In this document: in pieces, positions 29,291-38,308 of the stretch
How positions within the stretch are numbered: the first letter of the stretch is position 1
Layout: every line of letters starts with the position of its first letter
NCBI RefSeq assembly: GCF_030519655.1
Contig: NZ_JAUMIT010000006.1
Coordinates: forward strand, 1-64,000
From: Wenyingzhuangia gilva
GTDB lineage: Bacteria; Bacteroidota; Bacteroidia; Flavobacteriales; Flavobacteriaceae
Reading direction: 5' to 3'
Length of the DNA stretch: 64,000 nt
Notes under the pieces: generated by a model
What the model was told of the DNA's origin: nothing
The model's database searches: none
Seen by the model: the letters and a program-made list of their open reading frames with translations, nothing else
Made by a program: the position numbers and the translations under genes

Positions 29291-31062
29291 TATGAGGCAA
29301 TTTGTTGGTTAGCGAATTGTTTGTCGTATAAATTTTTATAAAAACCATCAGTCGTATTCAGCAATTCTTGATGTGTTCCTTCTTCTACAATATGTCCTTG
29401 ATCTAATACAATTATTCTATCAGCATTTTTTACAGTTGCCAAACGATGAGCAATTACAATACTGGTTCTTCCTTGGGTGATTTTATCAATGGCAAACTGA
29501 ATCATTTGTTCTGAATGTGAATCAATAGAAGAAGTGGCTTCATCTAAAATTAAAATACTTGGATTAGATACATAAGCTCTTAAAAAAGCAATTAATTGTC
29601 TTTGTCCAGAAGAAAGCATCACACCACGTTCTTTAACATTGTATTCAAACCCACCAGGTAAACTTTCTACAAATTCTTCAATTCCAATTTGTTTGGCAGC
29701 ATTTTTAATTTCTTCCAAAGTAATTTCTTCTTTTTGTAAACTAATATTGTTTTTAATGCTATCAGAAAATAAGAAAACATCTTGTAAAACAATGGCAATT
29801 TCATTTCTTAAAAAGTTTAAATCATAGTCTTTAATTGGTGTTCCATCTATCATAATAGTTCCACTATCAATATCATAAAAACGATTGATAAGGTTTATTA
29901 TTGTTGATTTACCTGCTCCTGTAGCTCCAACAATCGCAATGGTTTCTCCTTGTTTTACGTTAAAGGAAATTCCTTTGAGTATTTTTTCATCTTTTAAATA
30001 ACTAAAGATAACATCTTTAAAATTAATATCTCCTTTGATGTTTTTAGGTTTAAAAGTTCCTTGTGCATCAATATGACTTTTGGTATCCATAATTTCAAAC
30101 ACTCTGTCTCCTGCTACCATTCCCATTTGTAAGGTGGTAAATTTATCGGCTATTTGTCTTAAAGGTCTAAATAGCATTTCTGTCATCATAATAAAACCAA
30201 TAATTTCTCCTGCAGTAACATTGTTGCTTTCAGCCAATTCTTTACCTCCAAACCATACAATTAAGCCTACAGCAATGGATGATAATACTTCTGCAATAGG
30301 ATAAAATATAGAGAAATACCAAACTGTTTTGATGTGAGCCGTTCGGTGTTTTTTATTGATGTCTTGAAACTTTTGATATTCAATATCTTCTCTGTTAAAA
30401 AGCTGTACAATTTTCATTCCCGTAACTCTTTCTTGTACAAAACCATTTAAATTGGCTACTTGAATGCGTACTTCTTGAAAAGCGGTTTTAATAGCTTTTT
30501 GAAAAACTTTGGTAGCATAAATTAAAACAGGCAATACCACAAATGCTATCAATGCTAGCTTCCAGTTAATTACAAGCATTACTACAGCAATGATGAACAT
30601 TTTAAGAATATCATTGACAATCATAAACAAACCTTGACTAAAAAACTGTGCAATGGTTTCTACATCAGATACTACACGAGTCACCATTCTACCAACCGAA
30701 GAGTTGTTAAAGTAGGCCATGTTAAACCTTAAAATATGTTTAAAAAGTTTGGTTCTAATATCTTTAATAACACTTTGTCCCAAAACATTGGCTAGGTATA
30801 TAAAACATAGTTGAAGTAAAACCTCTGCAATAAGAGCAACCAAAATAACAATCACAAAGTTTAAAAAACCTTCTTCGGTTTTTGTGTAAACATACCTATC
30901 AATTCCATTGATAATTAAGTAAGGTCTAACTGCAGAAACAGCTGCCAATAAAATGGAAAATATAGCGGTAAAAATAAATAATCCTTTGTATGCCATGGCA
31001 TAACTCATAATTCGACTAAAAATATTTACGTCGAGTACTTTTATTTTTTTATTCGTTGACAT
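29290..31062 (-). CDS. ABC exporter, fused permease and ATPase (MsbA/LmrA-like)
   Basis: This 590-residue half-transporter has six membrane helices in the first 320 residues. The nucleotide-binding domain follows, with Walker A VGATGAGKSTIINL, signature LSSGQRQLIAFLRA, and Walker B ILILDEATSSID. The signature is LSSGQ rather than LSGGQ, a tolerated change. The length and fusion fit type IV ABC exporters of lipids or drugs, which work as homo- or heterodimers. Only one such gene is here, so a homodimer is the simplest reading. It overlaps truA by 14 nt and ridA by 1 nt. The substrate is unknown; with a PBP gene in the operon, an envelope substrate is possible. Confidence 0.92.
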   Translation of the reverse strand: MSTNKKIKVLDVNIFSRIMSYAMAYKGLFIFTAIFSILLAAVSAVRPYLIINGIDRYVYTKTEEGFLNFVIVILVALIAEVLLQLCFIYLANVLGQSVIKDIRTKLFKHILRFNMAYFNNSSVGRMVTRVVSDVETIAQFFSQGLFMIVNDILKMFIIAVVMLVINWKLALIAFVVLPVLIYATKVFQKAIKTAFQEVRIQVANLNGFVQERVTGMKIVQLFNREDIEYQKFQDINKKHRTAHIKTVWYFSIFYPIAEVLSSIAVGLIVWFGGKELAESNNVTAGEIIGFIMMTEMLFRPLRQIADKFTTLQMGMVAGDRVFEIMDTKSHIDAQGTFKPKNIKGDINFKDVIFSYLKDEKILKGISFNVKQGETIAIVGATGAGKSTIINLINRFYDIDSGTIMIDGTPIKDYDLNFLRNEIAIVLQDVFLFSDSIKNNISLQKEEITLEEIKNAAKQIGIEEFVESLPGGFEYNVKERGVMLSSGQRQLIAFLRAYVSNPSILILDEATSSIDSHSEQMIQFAIDKITQGRTSIVIAHRLATVKNADRIIVLDQGHIVEEGTHQELLNTTDGFYKNLYDKQFANQQIAS

Positions 31063-31801
31063 TCTTGATGTTTTCAGGGTATATAATTTCAGTTAAAAAT
31101 AGACCGTGGGCTGGGGCAGAGGCACCTGCATTAGATCTTTCTTTACTGTTAATAATTTCTTTAATAGTTTCGGGCATTATTTTACCAAGTCCAACTGCAT
31201 ATAATGTGCCAACGATGGCACGAACCATGTTTCTTAAAAAACGATCTGCAGAGATGTGAAATACCAATTGATTTCCGTTTAAAACAAATTCTGCTCTGGT
31301 AATATCACAATTATAAGTTCTTACATCTGTTTTAGATCTAGAAAAACATTTAAAATCAGTAAAATCTAATAAATATTTAGCGGCTTGATTCATGGCATCA
31401 ATGTTTAATTGTTGATTTATTTGCCATTCCGTATCAGTCGTAAAAGGACTTTTACCTAACAATATTTTGTATTCGTAACTTCTTTTAATAGCATCAAAAC
31501 GGGTGTGAGCTTCTTTGTTTACTTGAAATATTTTATGAAATACAATATCATCGGGTAATAAAGCATTGATTTTATAACAATAAACTTCGGAGTCTAGTTC
31601 TAGTTCTGTATCAAAATGAATAAACATTTGAGAGGCATGTACTCCTGCATCGGTTCTACCAGCAGCAACTATTTCTATTGGCTTTCTTAAAATTGTAGAA
31701 AGGCTTTTTTGTACCACTTCTTGTACACTAATGGCATTTGGTTGTATTTGCCATCCGTGATAATTTTTACCTAAATAAGAGAGTTCTGCAAAGTACCTCA
31801 A
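31049..31801 (-). CDS. truA: tRNA pseudouridine synthase A
   Basis: TruA makes pseudouridine at positions 38-40 of the anticodon arm. The 250-residue protein carries the catalytic aspartate in GRTDAGVHA near residue 52, the N-terminal RYFAELSYLGKNYHGWQIQ, and FLRNMVRAIVGTLYAVG near the C-terminus. The start codon is TTG at 31801: no ATG lies between it and an in-frame stop 13 bases upstream, and the reading begins exactly where homologues begin. It is the first gene of the truA-ABC-ridA-PBP operon, overlapping the next gene by 14 nt. Confidence 0.95.
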   Translation of the reverse strand: MRYFAELSYLGKNYHGWQIQPNAISVQEVVQKSLSTILRKPIEIVAAGRTDAGVHASQMFIHFDTELELDSEVYCYKINALLPDDIVFHKIFQVNKEAHTRFDAIKRSYEYKILLGKSPFTTDTEWQINQQLNIDAMNQAAKYLLDFTDFKCFSRSKTDVRTYNCDITRAEFVLNGNQLVFHISADRFLRNMVRAIVGTLYAVGLGKIMPETIKEIINSKERSNAGASAPAHGLFLTEIIYPENIKNVNE

Positions 31802-31821
31802 TTGCTTGTTTTTTTAGAGTA

Positions 31822-31829
31822 TAAAGGTA
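31822..31829 (-). promoter_or_regulatory. Predicted promoter -7 box for the truA operon
   Basis: On the minus strand TACCTTTA is a 7-of-8 match to TAnnTTTG. TTG elements lie 17 and 20 nt further upstream, a good -33 spacing. The box is 20 nt before the TTG start of truA. Confidence 0.35.
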
Positions 31830-31911
31830 TTGAATTATGGGGTTACAATCAACACAAACTATGAAGTAAGAAAGTGGATGAAATTGAATAAAAATATCGA
31901 TTTTTGTAAGT

Positions 31912-32406
31912 ATGAAAATATTATTACTTTCTGATACCCATAGTTTTTTAGATGATACAATTTTAAAATATGTAAAATTAGCAGATGAGGTTTGGCATGT
32001 AGGAGATATTGGAGAAATAACGGTGACAGATGCGATAAAAAAACTAAAGCCTTTACGAGCTGTTTATGGTAATATTGATGGGACAGAAGCTAGAGCAGAA
32101 TTTCCTTTAGACAATCGTTTTGTAATTGATGGACTTGATGTTTGGATGACTCATATTGGGGGATATCCTAATAGATACAATTTGAGGATTAAAGAAATGA
32201 TAAAAGAAAACCCACCAAAATTATTTATTAGTGGGCATTCACATATTTTAAAAGTTCAGTACGATCAAAAATTACAATTGTTACACATGAATCCTGGAGC
32301 AGCAGGAAAACATGGATTTCATCAGGTGAGAACTATGTTGCGTTTTGAAGTTTTAAAAGGAGAAATAACCAATTTAGAAGTGATAGAATTAGGAAAACGT
32401 GCTTAA
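31912..32406 (+). CDS. Metallophosphoesterase, YfcE/MJ0936 family
   Basis: This 164-residue protein is a small calcineurin-like phosphodiesterase. The metal ligands appear in order: LLLSDTHSF at the N-terminus, WHVGDIGE, YGNIDG, HIGG and SGHSHI. The substrate of this family in bacteria is mostly unknown; relatives act on artificial phosphodiesters. The gene is divergent from truA and convergent with the acyl-CoA synthetase, whose stop codon overlaps its own: both use the shared TTAA at 32403-32406. Confidence 0.9.
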   Translation: MKILLLSDTHSFLDDTILKYVKLADEVWHVGDIGEITVTDAIKKLKPLRAVYGNIDGTEARAEFPLDNRFVIDGLDVWMTHIGGYPNRYNLRIKEMIKENPPKLFISGHSHILKVQYDQKLQLLHMNPGAAGKHGFHQVRTMLRFEVLKGEITNLEVIELGKRA

Positions 32407-34178
32407 CGAATTCCGTATATTTTTTGATACAAATCTTTATAAATTTCTAAAACTATTTTACGTTTAACCTTCATTGTAGGAGTTAAATGACCTCCATCAA
32501 TACTCCACTCATCAGGGGTTAACTCAAATCTTTTGATTTGTTCCCAATGTCCAAATTTTTGATTGCAAACTTGTATTTCTTGATGTATTCTATCAATTAC
32601 CAAAGGATTTAGAATTAGTTTTTCATTGGTTTCTACTCCCTCTATATTTTTAATTTTACACCAGTTACGCATAAAATCAAAATTAAGTTGAATAAGGGCT
32701 GCTGGCATTTTTTCACCTTCTCCAATGACCATGATTTGTTCTATAAACTTAGATTGTTTTAAATCATTTTCTAACAAAGTAGGTACAATGTATTTACCAC
32801 CAGAAGTTTTAAAAATTTCCTTTTTACGATCGGTGATTTTTAAAAAACCTTCACTATCCAACTCTCCAATATCTCCTGTATGAAAATAATCGCCTGTCAT
32901 TACACTTTCTGTTTTTTCAGGATCTTTAAAATATCCCAACATTACATTAGGTCCTTTGACTAAAATTTCACCATCATCGGCAATTTTTACTTCTACGTTA
33001 TCAATAGGTTTTCCTACAGTTCCAATTTTAAAGGCTTTGTTTTTAATGTCGTTTACTGCAATTACAGGAGAAGTTTCGGTTAATCCATATCCTTCTAAAA
33101 TGGTCATTTCTGCAGCAGCAAAAACTCTAGCCAATCTAGGTTGTAAGGCAGCGCTACCAGAAACTAAGGTGCTTAAATTTCCGCCCAAAGCTTCTCTCCA
33201 TTTACTAAAAATTAATTTTCTAGCAATTTTTAATTGAAATTCGTACCACCAACCATTGGCACCAAAAGGCTCATATTTTAAACCAAGGTCTACAGCCCAA
33301 TAAAATAAAGCTTTTTTTATTCCTGTTAATTCATGACCTTTTGCATAAATTTTATCGTACACTTTTTCATATAAACGAGGAACTCCCGTCATAATATTTG
33401 GCTTGATCTCTTTTAAGTTATCACTAACTTTTTCAATAGATTCTGCAAAATAAATTTCAATACTTTCATATAGATATAAGTATAAAATCATTCTTTCAAA
33501 CACATGACAAACAGGTAAAAAACTCAAAGCTTTGGTTTTACCTCTTTCCAAAGGCATTCTAGGAGAACTGTCTATGGTGTTAGAAACTAAATTTTGATGA
33601 CTCAACATCACACCTTTAGGTCTTCCAGTTGTACCTGAAGTATAAATAAGCGTTGCTAAATCATTGGTTACAATGCTATTTTTTCTTTCTTCTAATAATA
33701 AATCTTTGTTAGAATTTTTACCAGACTCAATAATTTCTATCCAGTTTTTAACATCTTTAATTTCATCAAAAGAGTACACTTCTTTGATTGCAGTTTTGTC
33801 CTTAATAAGGTTTATTTTTTCTAATACTTCAGTATCAGAAACAAAACAATAGATAGCACCAGAATGATTTAAAACATATTCATAATCATTGGCAGAGATA
33901 GTAGGATAAATAGGAACACTTTGTGCACCTGTTTGTAGAATTGCCATGTCTAGAATATTCCACTCTGTTCTGTTATTAGATGAAATAATTGCAATTTTAT
34001 CATTTTTTTTAATTCCTAATTCTAACAGTCCTTTTGAGGCATAATGATACTGTTCAACAAATTGTTGAGTAGAAATAGAAACCCATTCACCATTGTATTT
34101 TGTGGTGAATGCTTTTTTTAACGGTAGATTTTCTAGTTGATATATTGGAAAATCAAAAATCCTAGTTACAGATTGCAT
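32403..34178 (-). CDS. Long-chain acyl-CoA synthetase (AMP-binding family)
   Basis: This 591-residue enzyme activates fatty acids to acyl-CoA through an acyl-adenylate. The ANL motifs are intact: the P-loop YTSGTTGRPKGVMLSH near residue 178, GYGLTETSP near residue 370, the aspartate motif YFHTGDIGELD, and the C-terminal hinge DRKKEIFKTSGGKYI. The length and the long insertion with a helical middle are those of FadD15-like, Bacteroidota long-chain synthetases. The likely substrate is long-chain fatty acid, for use in beta-oxidation or lipid recycling. It stands alone, with oxyR downstream of its 5' side on the same strand at 56 nt. Confidence 0.93.
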   Translation of the reverse strand: MQSVTRIFDFPIYQLENLPLKKAFTTKYNGEWVSISTQQFVEQYHYASKGLLELGIKKNDKIAIISSNNRTEWNILDMAILQTGAQSVPIYPTISANDYEYVLNHSGAIYCFVSDTEVLEKINLIKDKTAIKEVYSFDEIKDVKNWIEIIESGKNSNKDLLLEERKNSIVTNDLATLIYTSGTTGRPKGVMLSHQNLVSNTIDSSPRMPLERGKTKALSFLPVCHVFERMILYLYLYESIEIYFAESIEKVSDNLKEIKPNIMTGVPRLYEKVYDKIYAKGHELTGIKKALFYWAVDLGLKYEPFGANGWWYEFQLKIARKLIFSKWREALGGNLSTLVSGSAALQPRLARVFAAAEMTILEGYGLTETSPVIAVNDIKNKAFKIGTVGKPIDNVEVKIADDGEILVKGPNVMLGYFKDPEKTESVMTGDYFHTGDIGELDSEGFLKITDRKKEIFKTSGGKYIVPTLLENDLKQSKFIEQIMVIGEGEKMPAALIQLNFDFMRNWCKIKNIEGVETNEKLILNPLVIDRIHQEIQVCNQKFGHWEQIKRFELTPDEWSIDGGHLTPTMKVKRKIVLEIYKDLYQKIYGIR

Positions 34179-34234
34179 TATTTATAATTTAATAAGGTAT
34201 TTTAAGATATAAAATTAAAATATGATAAACAATA

Positions 34235-35179
34235 TTAATTTACTGATTTTAAAGGACTGATAATATCTACATCAGTAAAGGCAATAAGTCCTCTAATAAC
34301 TCCTGATACTTCGTCTTTTAAAGCATTTATAAGTTGTAGCTTTAGTTCAGATTTATGATAAATCATGCTAACTTCTCTTGCAGGATAAGGTTTTTTAAAT
34401 TCTCGAATTAATTTTTTGTCTTCATCACTTAAATCTAAAGAGTGTAAATAGGGCAAAAGGGTCATTCCCATTCCTTCTTTAGTTAGTTTAATTAAAGTAT
34501 TAAAACTACCGCTTTGCAAGGCAAATTGCTTTTTGGTATTAGGACTTAGAGAGCTACAAATATTTAACACACTTTCTTTAAAACAATGTCCGTCTTCTAA
34601 CAACAACAAATCGTCTAAACTTAGGTCTTGAGGATCTAAGAATTTATCATTATACAATCTATGATTTGGGTTAACCAAACCAATAAAAGGCTCGTAATAT
34701 ATAGGAGATTCTACAATACTATCATCATTTAAAGGAGTTGCAGCAATGGCTGCATCTAAATATCCATCTTTCAGTTTTTGAATGATTTCTGCAGTAGTCA
34801 ATTCGTTAATAACCAATTCTACTTTTGGATATTTTTTATTAAAGTTTTTAAGAAACAAAGGCAGTAAACTAGGCATGATGGTTGGAATGATTCCAATTCT
34901 AAATTCCCCACCAATGTATCCTTTTTCTTGGTCTACAATATCAGTAATCCTATTACTTTCATTTACAATAATTTTAGCTTGTGCTACTATTTTTTTACCA
35001 ACATCAGTCAATTCAATAGGTTTTTTATTTCTATTAAATATTTGAATATCTAAAGATTCTTCTAACTTATGTATTTGCATACTTAATGTAGGTTGGGTCA
35101 CAAAACAGTGCTCTGATGCTGTGGTAAAATTTTGATATTTAGCTACTGCTAAAACGTATTTTAATTGAGTAATGGTCAT
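34235..35179 (-). CDS. oxyR: OxyR, LysR-type hydrogen peroxide sensor
   Basis: This 314-residue LysR-type regulator has the N-terminal winged helix-turn-helix (QNFTTASEHCFVTQPTLSMQ, residues 16-35) and a substrate-binding-like sensor domain. The sensor has Cys199 in EDGHCFKES and Cys208 in NICSSL, which are the same positions as the redox cysteines of E. coli OxyR. So it very likely senses peroxide by forming a disulfide. It is divergent from dps, with 115 nt between them, the classical place for an OxyR target. It ends 56 nt before the acyl-CoA synthetase start on the same strand. Confidence 0.94.
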   Translation of the reverse strand: MTITQLKYVLAVAKYQNFTTASEHCFVTQPTLSMQIHKLEESLDIQIFNRNKKPIELTDVGKKIVAQAKIIVNESNRITDIVDQEKGYIGGEFRIGIIPTIMPSLLPLFLKNFNKKYPKVELVINELTTAEIIQKLKDGYLDAAIAATPLNDDSIVESPIYYEPFIGLVNPNHRLYNDKFLDPQDLSLDDLLLLEDGHCFKESVLNICSSLSPNTKKQFALQSGSFNTLIKLTKEGMGMTLLPYLHSLDLSDEDKKLIREFKKPYPAREVSMIYHKSELKLQLINALKDEVSGVIRGLIAFTDVDIISPLKSVN

Positions 35180-35262
35180 AAAAACAGAATGTGTATCGAT
35201 ATTATTTATAAATATATTAAAATTATCAATTATAATTATGGATTTAACTTCTTAATTCCTCC

Positions 35263-35270
35263 TAATTTTG
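35263..35270 (+). promoter_or_regulatory. Predicted promoter -7 box for dps
   Basis: TAATTTTG fits TAnnTTTG exactly, 24 nt before the dps ATG. No -33 TTG is seen, as expected for a promoter that needs an activator; the AT-rich repeats at about 35218-35240 (AATTATCAATTATAATTAT) could be the OxyR site. Confidence 0.45.
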
Positions 35271-35294
35271 GAACATAATTAAAAATCATATATA

Positions 35295-35762
35295 ATGAAA
35301 ACATTAGTAGGAATTGAAACAAAGAGTGCAAATATAATCATTGACAATCTAAACGATTTATTAGCAAATTTTCAAATTCATTATCAAAATTTAAGAGGAT
35401 TACATTGGAATATTAAAGGAAAAAACTTTTTTGAATTACATGTAAAGTTTGAAGAATATTATACAGATTCTCAATTAAAAATTGATGAGATCGCAGAAAG
35501 AATTTTAACTTTAGGAGGAACACCATTACATACTTTTACCGATTATTTAGAAGTTTCTAAAATAGGAGTAGGTAAGAACATTACCAATGATGTGGAGGCT
35601 GTAAATTTAGTAGTAAAAGGCTATAAACAGTTATTGGAAATTGAAAGAGAATTATTAGTTGTTTCTGATGAAGCAGATGATGAAGGAACCAATGCTATGA
35701 TTAGTGATTTTGTGAGCGAGCAAGAAAAAACTTTATGGATGTTAAATGCTTGGTTAGGGTAA
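35295..35762 (+). CDS. dps: Dps family DNA-binding ferritin-like protein
   Basis: Dps forms 12-subunit shells that use peroxide to oxidise and store iron and shield DNA. The 155-residue protein has the ferroxidase residues at the dimer interface: His37 in GLHWNIKG, His49 in ELHVKFEE, Asp64 and Glu68 in KIDEIAERI, with the same spacing as E. coli Dps (51, 63, 78, 82). It lacks the lysine-rich N-terminal tail that E. coli Dps uses to bind DNA, so it may protect mainly by iron removal. It is divergent from oxyR. Confidence 0.95.
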   Translation: MKTLVGIETKSANIIIDNLNDLLANFQIHYQNLRGLHWNIKGKNFFELHVKFEEYYTDSQLKIDEIAERILTLGGTPLHTFTDYLEVSKIGVGKNITNDVEAVNLVVKGYKQLLEIERELLVVSDEADDEGTNAMISDFVSEQEKTLWMLNAWLG

Positions 35763-35788
35763 AATATAATCTATCATAAAATAAAAAA

Positions 35789-35813
35789 GGCATCCAATTT
35801 GGATGCCTTTTTT
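35789..35813. terminator. Bidirectional terminator between dps and the transketolase gene
   Basis: GGCATCC at 35789-35795 and GGATGCC at 35801-35807 form the stem, with A run before and T6 after. Confidence 0.87.
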
Positions 35814-35834
35814 ATAATGATTGATAAAAAAAAA

Positions 35835-36806
35835 CTAGGTTCTTTTAATCGCTTTTTTAGATGCAGCAACAATTGCAGTAGCATTTAAATTGTATTTTTC
35901 CATTAATTGAGCAGGAGTACCAGATTCTCCAAAAGTATCTTTAGTACCCACAAACTCTTGTGGAGCTGGATTGTTTAGTGCCAATGTTCTAGCAACACTT
36001 TCTCCTAAACCACCAATAATATTGTGTTCTTCAGCAGTAACAACACATCCAGTTTTAGCAACAGACTTTAAAATCAATTCTTCATCTAAAGGTTTAATGG
36101 TGTGTATGTTAATTACTTCAGCAGTAATACCTTCTTTTTCTAATGCTTCAGCAGCTTGTAAAGCTTCCCAAACCAAGTGTCCTGTTGCAACAATTGTTAC
36201 ATCATTTCCTTCAGTCATTTGAATACCTTTACCAATCACAAATTTATTTTCGTTTTCAGTATCAGTAAACTTAGGCATAAAAATAGGCACTACAGGTCTA
36301 CCAAAACGTAAGTAAACAGGTCCTTCATGTTCTGCAATTGCAATAGTAGCAGCTTCTGTTTGATTAAAGTCACAAGTATTGATTACTGTCATTCCAGGAA
36401 TCATTTTCATCAATCCTATATCTTCTAAAATTTGGTGAGTAGCCCCATCTTCTCCAAGTGTTAAACCAGCATGAGAAGCACAAATTTTTACGTTTTTGTC
36501 AGAATAAGCAATAGACTGTCTAATTTGATCGTAAACACGACCCGTAGAGAAAGCAGCAAAAGTTCCAGTAAAAGGAATTTTTCCTCCAATAGTTAAACCA
36601 GCAGCAATTCCCATCATGTTAGCTTCTGCAATACCAATTTGGAAAAATCTTTCAGGATTTTCTTTGATAAATTCATCCATTTTTAATGAACCAATTAAAT
36701 CGGCACATAATGCTACTACATTAGGATTTGTTCTACCTAAATGAGCCAAACCAGTACCAAAACCTGAACGAGTATCTTTTTTCTCTGTGTATGTGTATTT
36801 TTTCAT
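35835..36806 (-). CDS. Transketolase, C-terminal subunit
   Basis: This 323-residue protein is the pyrimidine-binding plus C-terminal half of transketolase. It has [15 protein letters not shown], with the glutamate that activates thiamine diphosphate, then [17 protein letters not shown], and [17 protein letters not shown] in the C-terminal domain. The pyrophosphate-binding half with the GDG motif is missing. In many Bacteroidota and archaea the two halves are separate genes that form one enzyme of the pentose phosphate pathway, usually side by side. Here neither neighbour is the partner, so it must be elsewhere in the genome. It could also be a DXPS-like or other two-subunit enzyme, though the motifs favour transketolase. 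Confidence 0.92.
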   Translation of the reverse strand: MKKYTYTEKKDTRSGFGTGLAHLGRTNPNVVALCADLIGSLKMDEFIKENPERFFQIGIAEANMMGIAAGLTIGGKIPFTGTFAAFSTGRVYDQIRQSIAYSDKNVKICASHAGLTLGEDGATHQILEDIGLMKMIPGMTVINTCDFNQTEAATIAIAEHEGPVYLRFGRPVVPIFMPKFTDTENENKFVIGKGIQMTEGNDVTIVATGHLVWEALQAAEALEKEGITAEVINIHTIKPLDEELILKSVAKTGCVVTAEEHNIIGGLGESVARTLALNNPAPQEFVGTKDTFGESGTPAQLMEKYNLNATAIVAASKKAIKRT

Positions 36807-36833
36807 TTTACAGTTCTAACATTTAATTGTCGG

Positions 36834-36841
36834 CAAAAGTA
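36834..36841 (-). promoter_or_regulatory. Predicted promoter -7 box for the transketolase subunit gene
   Basis: TACTTTTG on the minus strand fits TAnnTTTG exactly and lies 27 nt before the start codon. A -33 box is not evident. Confidence 0.42.
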
Positions 36842-36869
36842 ATAATTTTATATGGTTACAGGAATTATA

Positions 36870-37445
36870 TTAAAAGTTTTTAAGCTCTTTATATAACTTT
36901 TGCACAGGTAAGCCTACTACATTTGCATAACTACCTTCAATTTTGGTAACGCCAATCATACCAATCCATTCTTGAATACCATAACTACCTGCTTTGTCAA
37001 AAGGTTTGTAGTTCTCTATGTAGTAGTTAATTTCTTTTGAAGTTAGTTCTTTAAAATATACCGTAGTTTTGTCTGTAAATACTTTGGTTTTTTTAGTAGT
37101 GGCAATACAAACAGAGGTAATTACTTCATGACTGCTGTTAGATAACTCTTCTAACATTTTAAAAGCATCAAGATTATTCTTGGGTTTTTCAAGTGCTTTG
37201 TTGTTAGACCACACAATAGTGTCGGCAGTAATTAGTAATTCATCATCTGCTAAATGAATGGCATTCGATTTAAACTCAGCTAAAAATTCAGTAATTTCTT
37301 CTGCTTTAAAATGGTGAGGATAAATTTCCTGACTATCTATTGTTCTGCTTTCAAATGGAATGTTTAAATCTTTTAAGAACTGCTGTCTTCTTGGTGATTT
37401 AGAACCTAAAATAACCTTATAGTTTTTAAGAATATCTAATAGCAT
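36870..37445 (-). CDS. maf: Maf-family nucleoside triphosphate pyrophosphatase
   Basis: Maf proteins hydrolyse dTTP, UTP or modified pyrimidine nucleotides to the monophosphate and keep them out of nucleic acids. The 191-residue protein has the start LGSKSPRRQQFLKDL, the acidic ITADTIVW motif with its catalytic aspartate, and FDKAGSYGIQEW near residue 155, followed by the GSYANVVGLP segment. The GSYGIQ and GLP motifs are as in the YhdE subgroup. It follows the UbiA-family gene after 14 nt and seems the last gene of that operon. Confidence 0.94.
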   Translation of the reverse strand: MLLDILKNYKVILGSKSPRRQQFLKDLNIPFESRTIDSQEIYPHHFKAEEITEFLAEFKSNAIHLADDELLITADTIVWSNNKALEKPKNNLDAFKMLEELSNSSHEVITSVCIATTKKTKVFTDKTTVYFKELTSKEINYYIENYKPFDKAGSYGIQEWIGMIGVTKIEGSYANVVGLPVQKLYKELKNF

Positions 37446-37459
37446 GTATGTTGTTTATG

Positions 37460-38308
37460 TTAAGTAAAAAGTATGGTAAAAATTCCAAAGGCTATAATAA
37501 ATTTAAGAATCTTACTAATTTTTGAAAAATCGTGTTTTTTCTGAATCTTTTTTAAGATAACAAAAATATAAGATAGTGGTAGTATTAATGTGATAAAAAT
37601 GTAAATTTTGAATAGCATTTTATCAGATAGATATAATAATATCATTAAACAAGCAATAGTAATAAAGGTAATTATTCTTGCGATGTTCGAAGTACGTTTA
37701 CTACCAATTAAGATAGGAAGTGTGTTTAGGTTTGCTTTTTTATCACCTCTCATATCTTCGATATCTTTAATAATTTCTCTAATCCAGTTTATTAAAAAAG
37801 CAAACAAAGCAAGAATGCTTATGATATGTTGTTGTTCTAATGAATTAGGAATTAAAATGATAAAAAACAATAAAGAAAAACTGGTAAAAGAAGCTATAAG
37901 GATGTTTCCAATAACAGGAACTCCTTTTAAGTATTTACTATAGAGGTATAATAAAATCATGACAGGAACTCCGTATATACAAAAGATATAATTTTTAAGG
38001 AGTAGACTAGCCCAAACAACAAATACAATACCGATGAAGTTGAAGGCGTAATAAGTGAAGTAACTTTTTTTTACAGAAATTTTGGTGCCTACAATTAATT
38101 TGTGGGGTTTGTTAATTTCATCTGGAACAACATCAAAAATATCGTTAATGATATTTCCTCCTGCTGCAAAACAAAAAGTACAGATGAGGTAAAAAAATAC
38201 AGGTAAGGTAAGTTGATTAAAAGAATAGATACTCCAAATAATAATGACTTGACAAATACTAATTAAGACCAGGTTTTTCCATCTTATTAATTGGAGTATA
38301 GCAATCAT
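37460..38308 (-). CDS. UbiA-family prenyltransferase, geranylgeranylglycerol-phosphate type
   Basis: This 282-residue protein has about eight membrane helices and the two aspartate-rich motifs of the UbiA superfamily: NIINDIFDVVPDEINKP near residue 50 and IKDIEDMRGDKKANLNTLP near residue 170, which bind the prenyl diphosphate through magnesium. The asparagine before the first motif and the overall pattern match bacterial relatives of archaeal digeranylgeranylglyceryl-phosphate synthase, common in Flavobacteriia. The acceptor and product in bacteria are not settled, so a quinone-type substrate remains possible. Its start codon directly abuts the smpB stop, and maf follows after 14 nt. Confidence 0.88.
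   Translation of the reverse strand: MIAILQLIRWKNLVLISICQVIIIWSIYSFNQLTLPVFFYLICTFCFAAGGNIINDIFDVVPDEINKPHKLIVGTKISVKKSYFTYYAFNFIGIVFVVWASLLLKNYIFCIYGVPVMILLYLYSKYLKGVPVIGNILIASFTSFSLLFFIILIPNSLEQQHIISILALFAFLINWIREIIKDIEDMRGDKKANLNTLPILIGSKRTSNIARIITFITIACLMILLYLSDKMLFKIYIFITLILPLSYIFVILKKIQKKHDFSKISKILKFIIAFGIFTILFT

Noticed and set aside
35835-36806. Transketolase truncated by mutation
   Set aside because: The half gene has a proper start, promoter and domain boundary, and split transketolases are normal in this phylum, so it is not a pseudogene.
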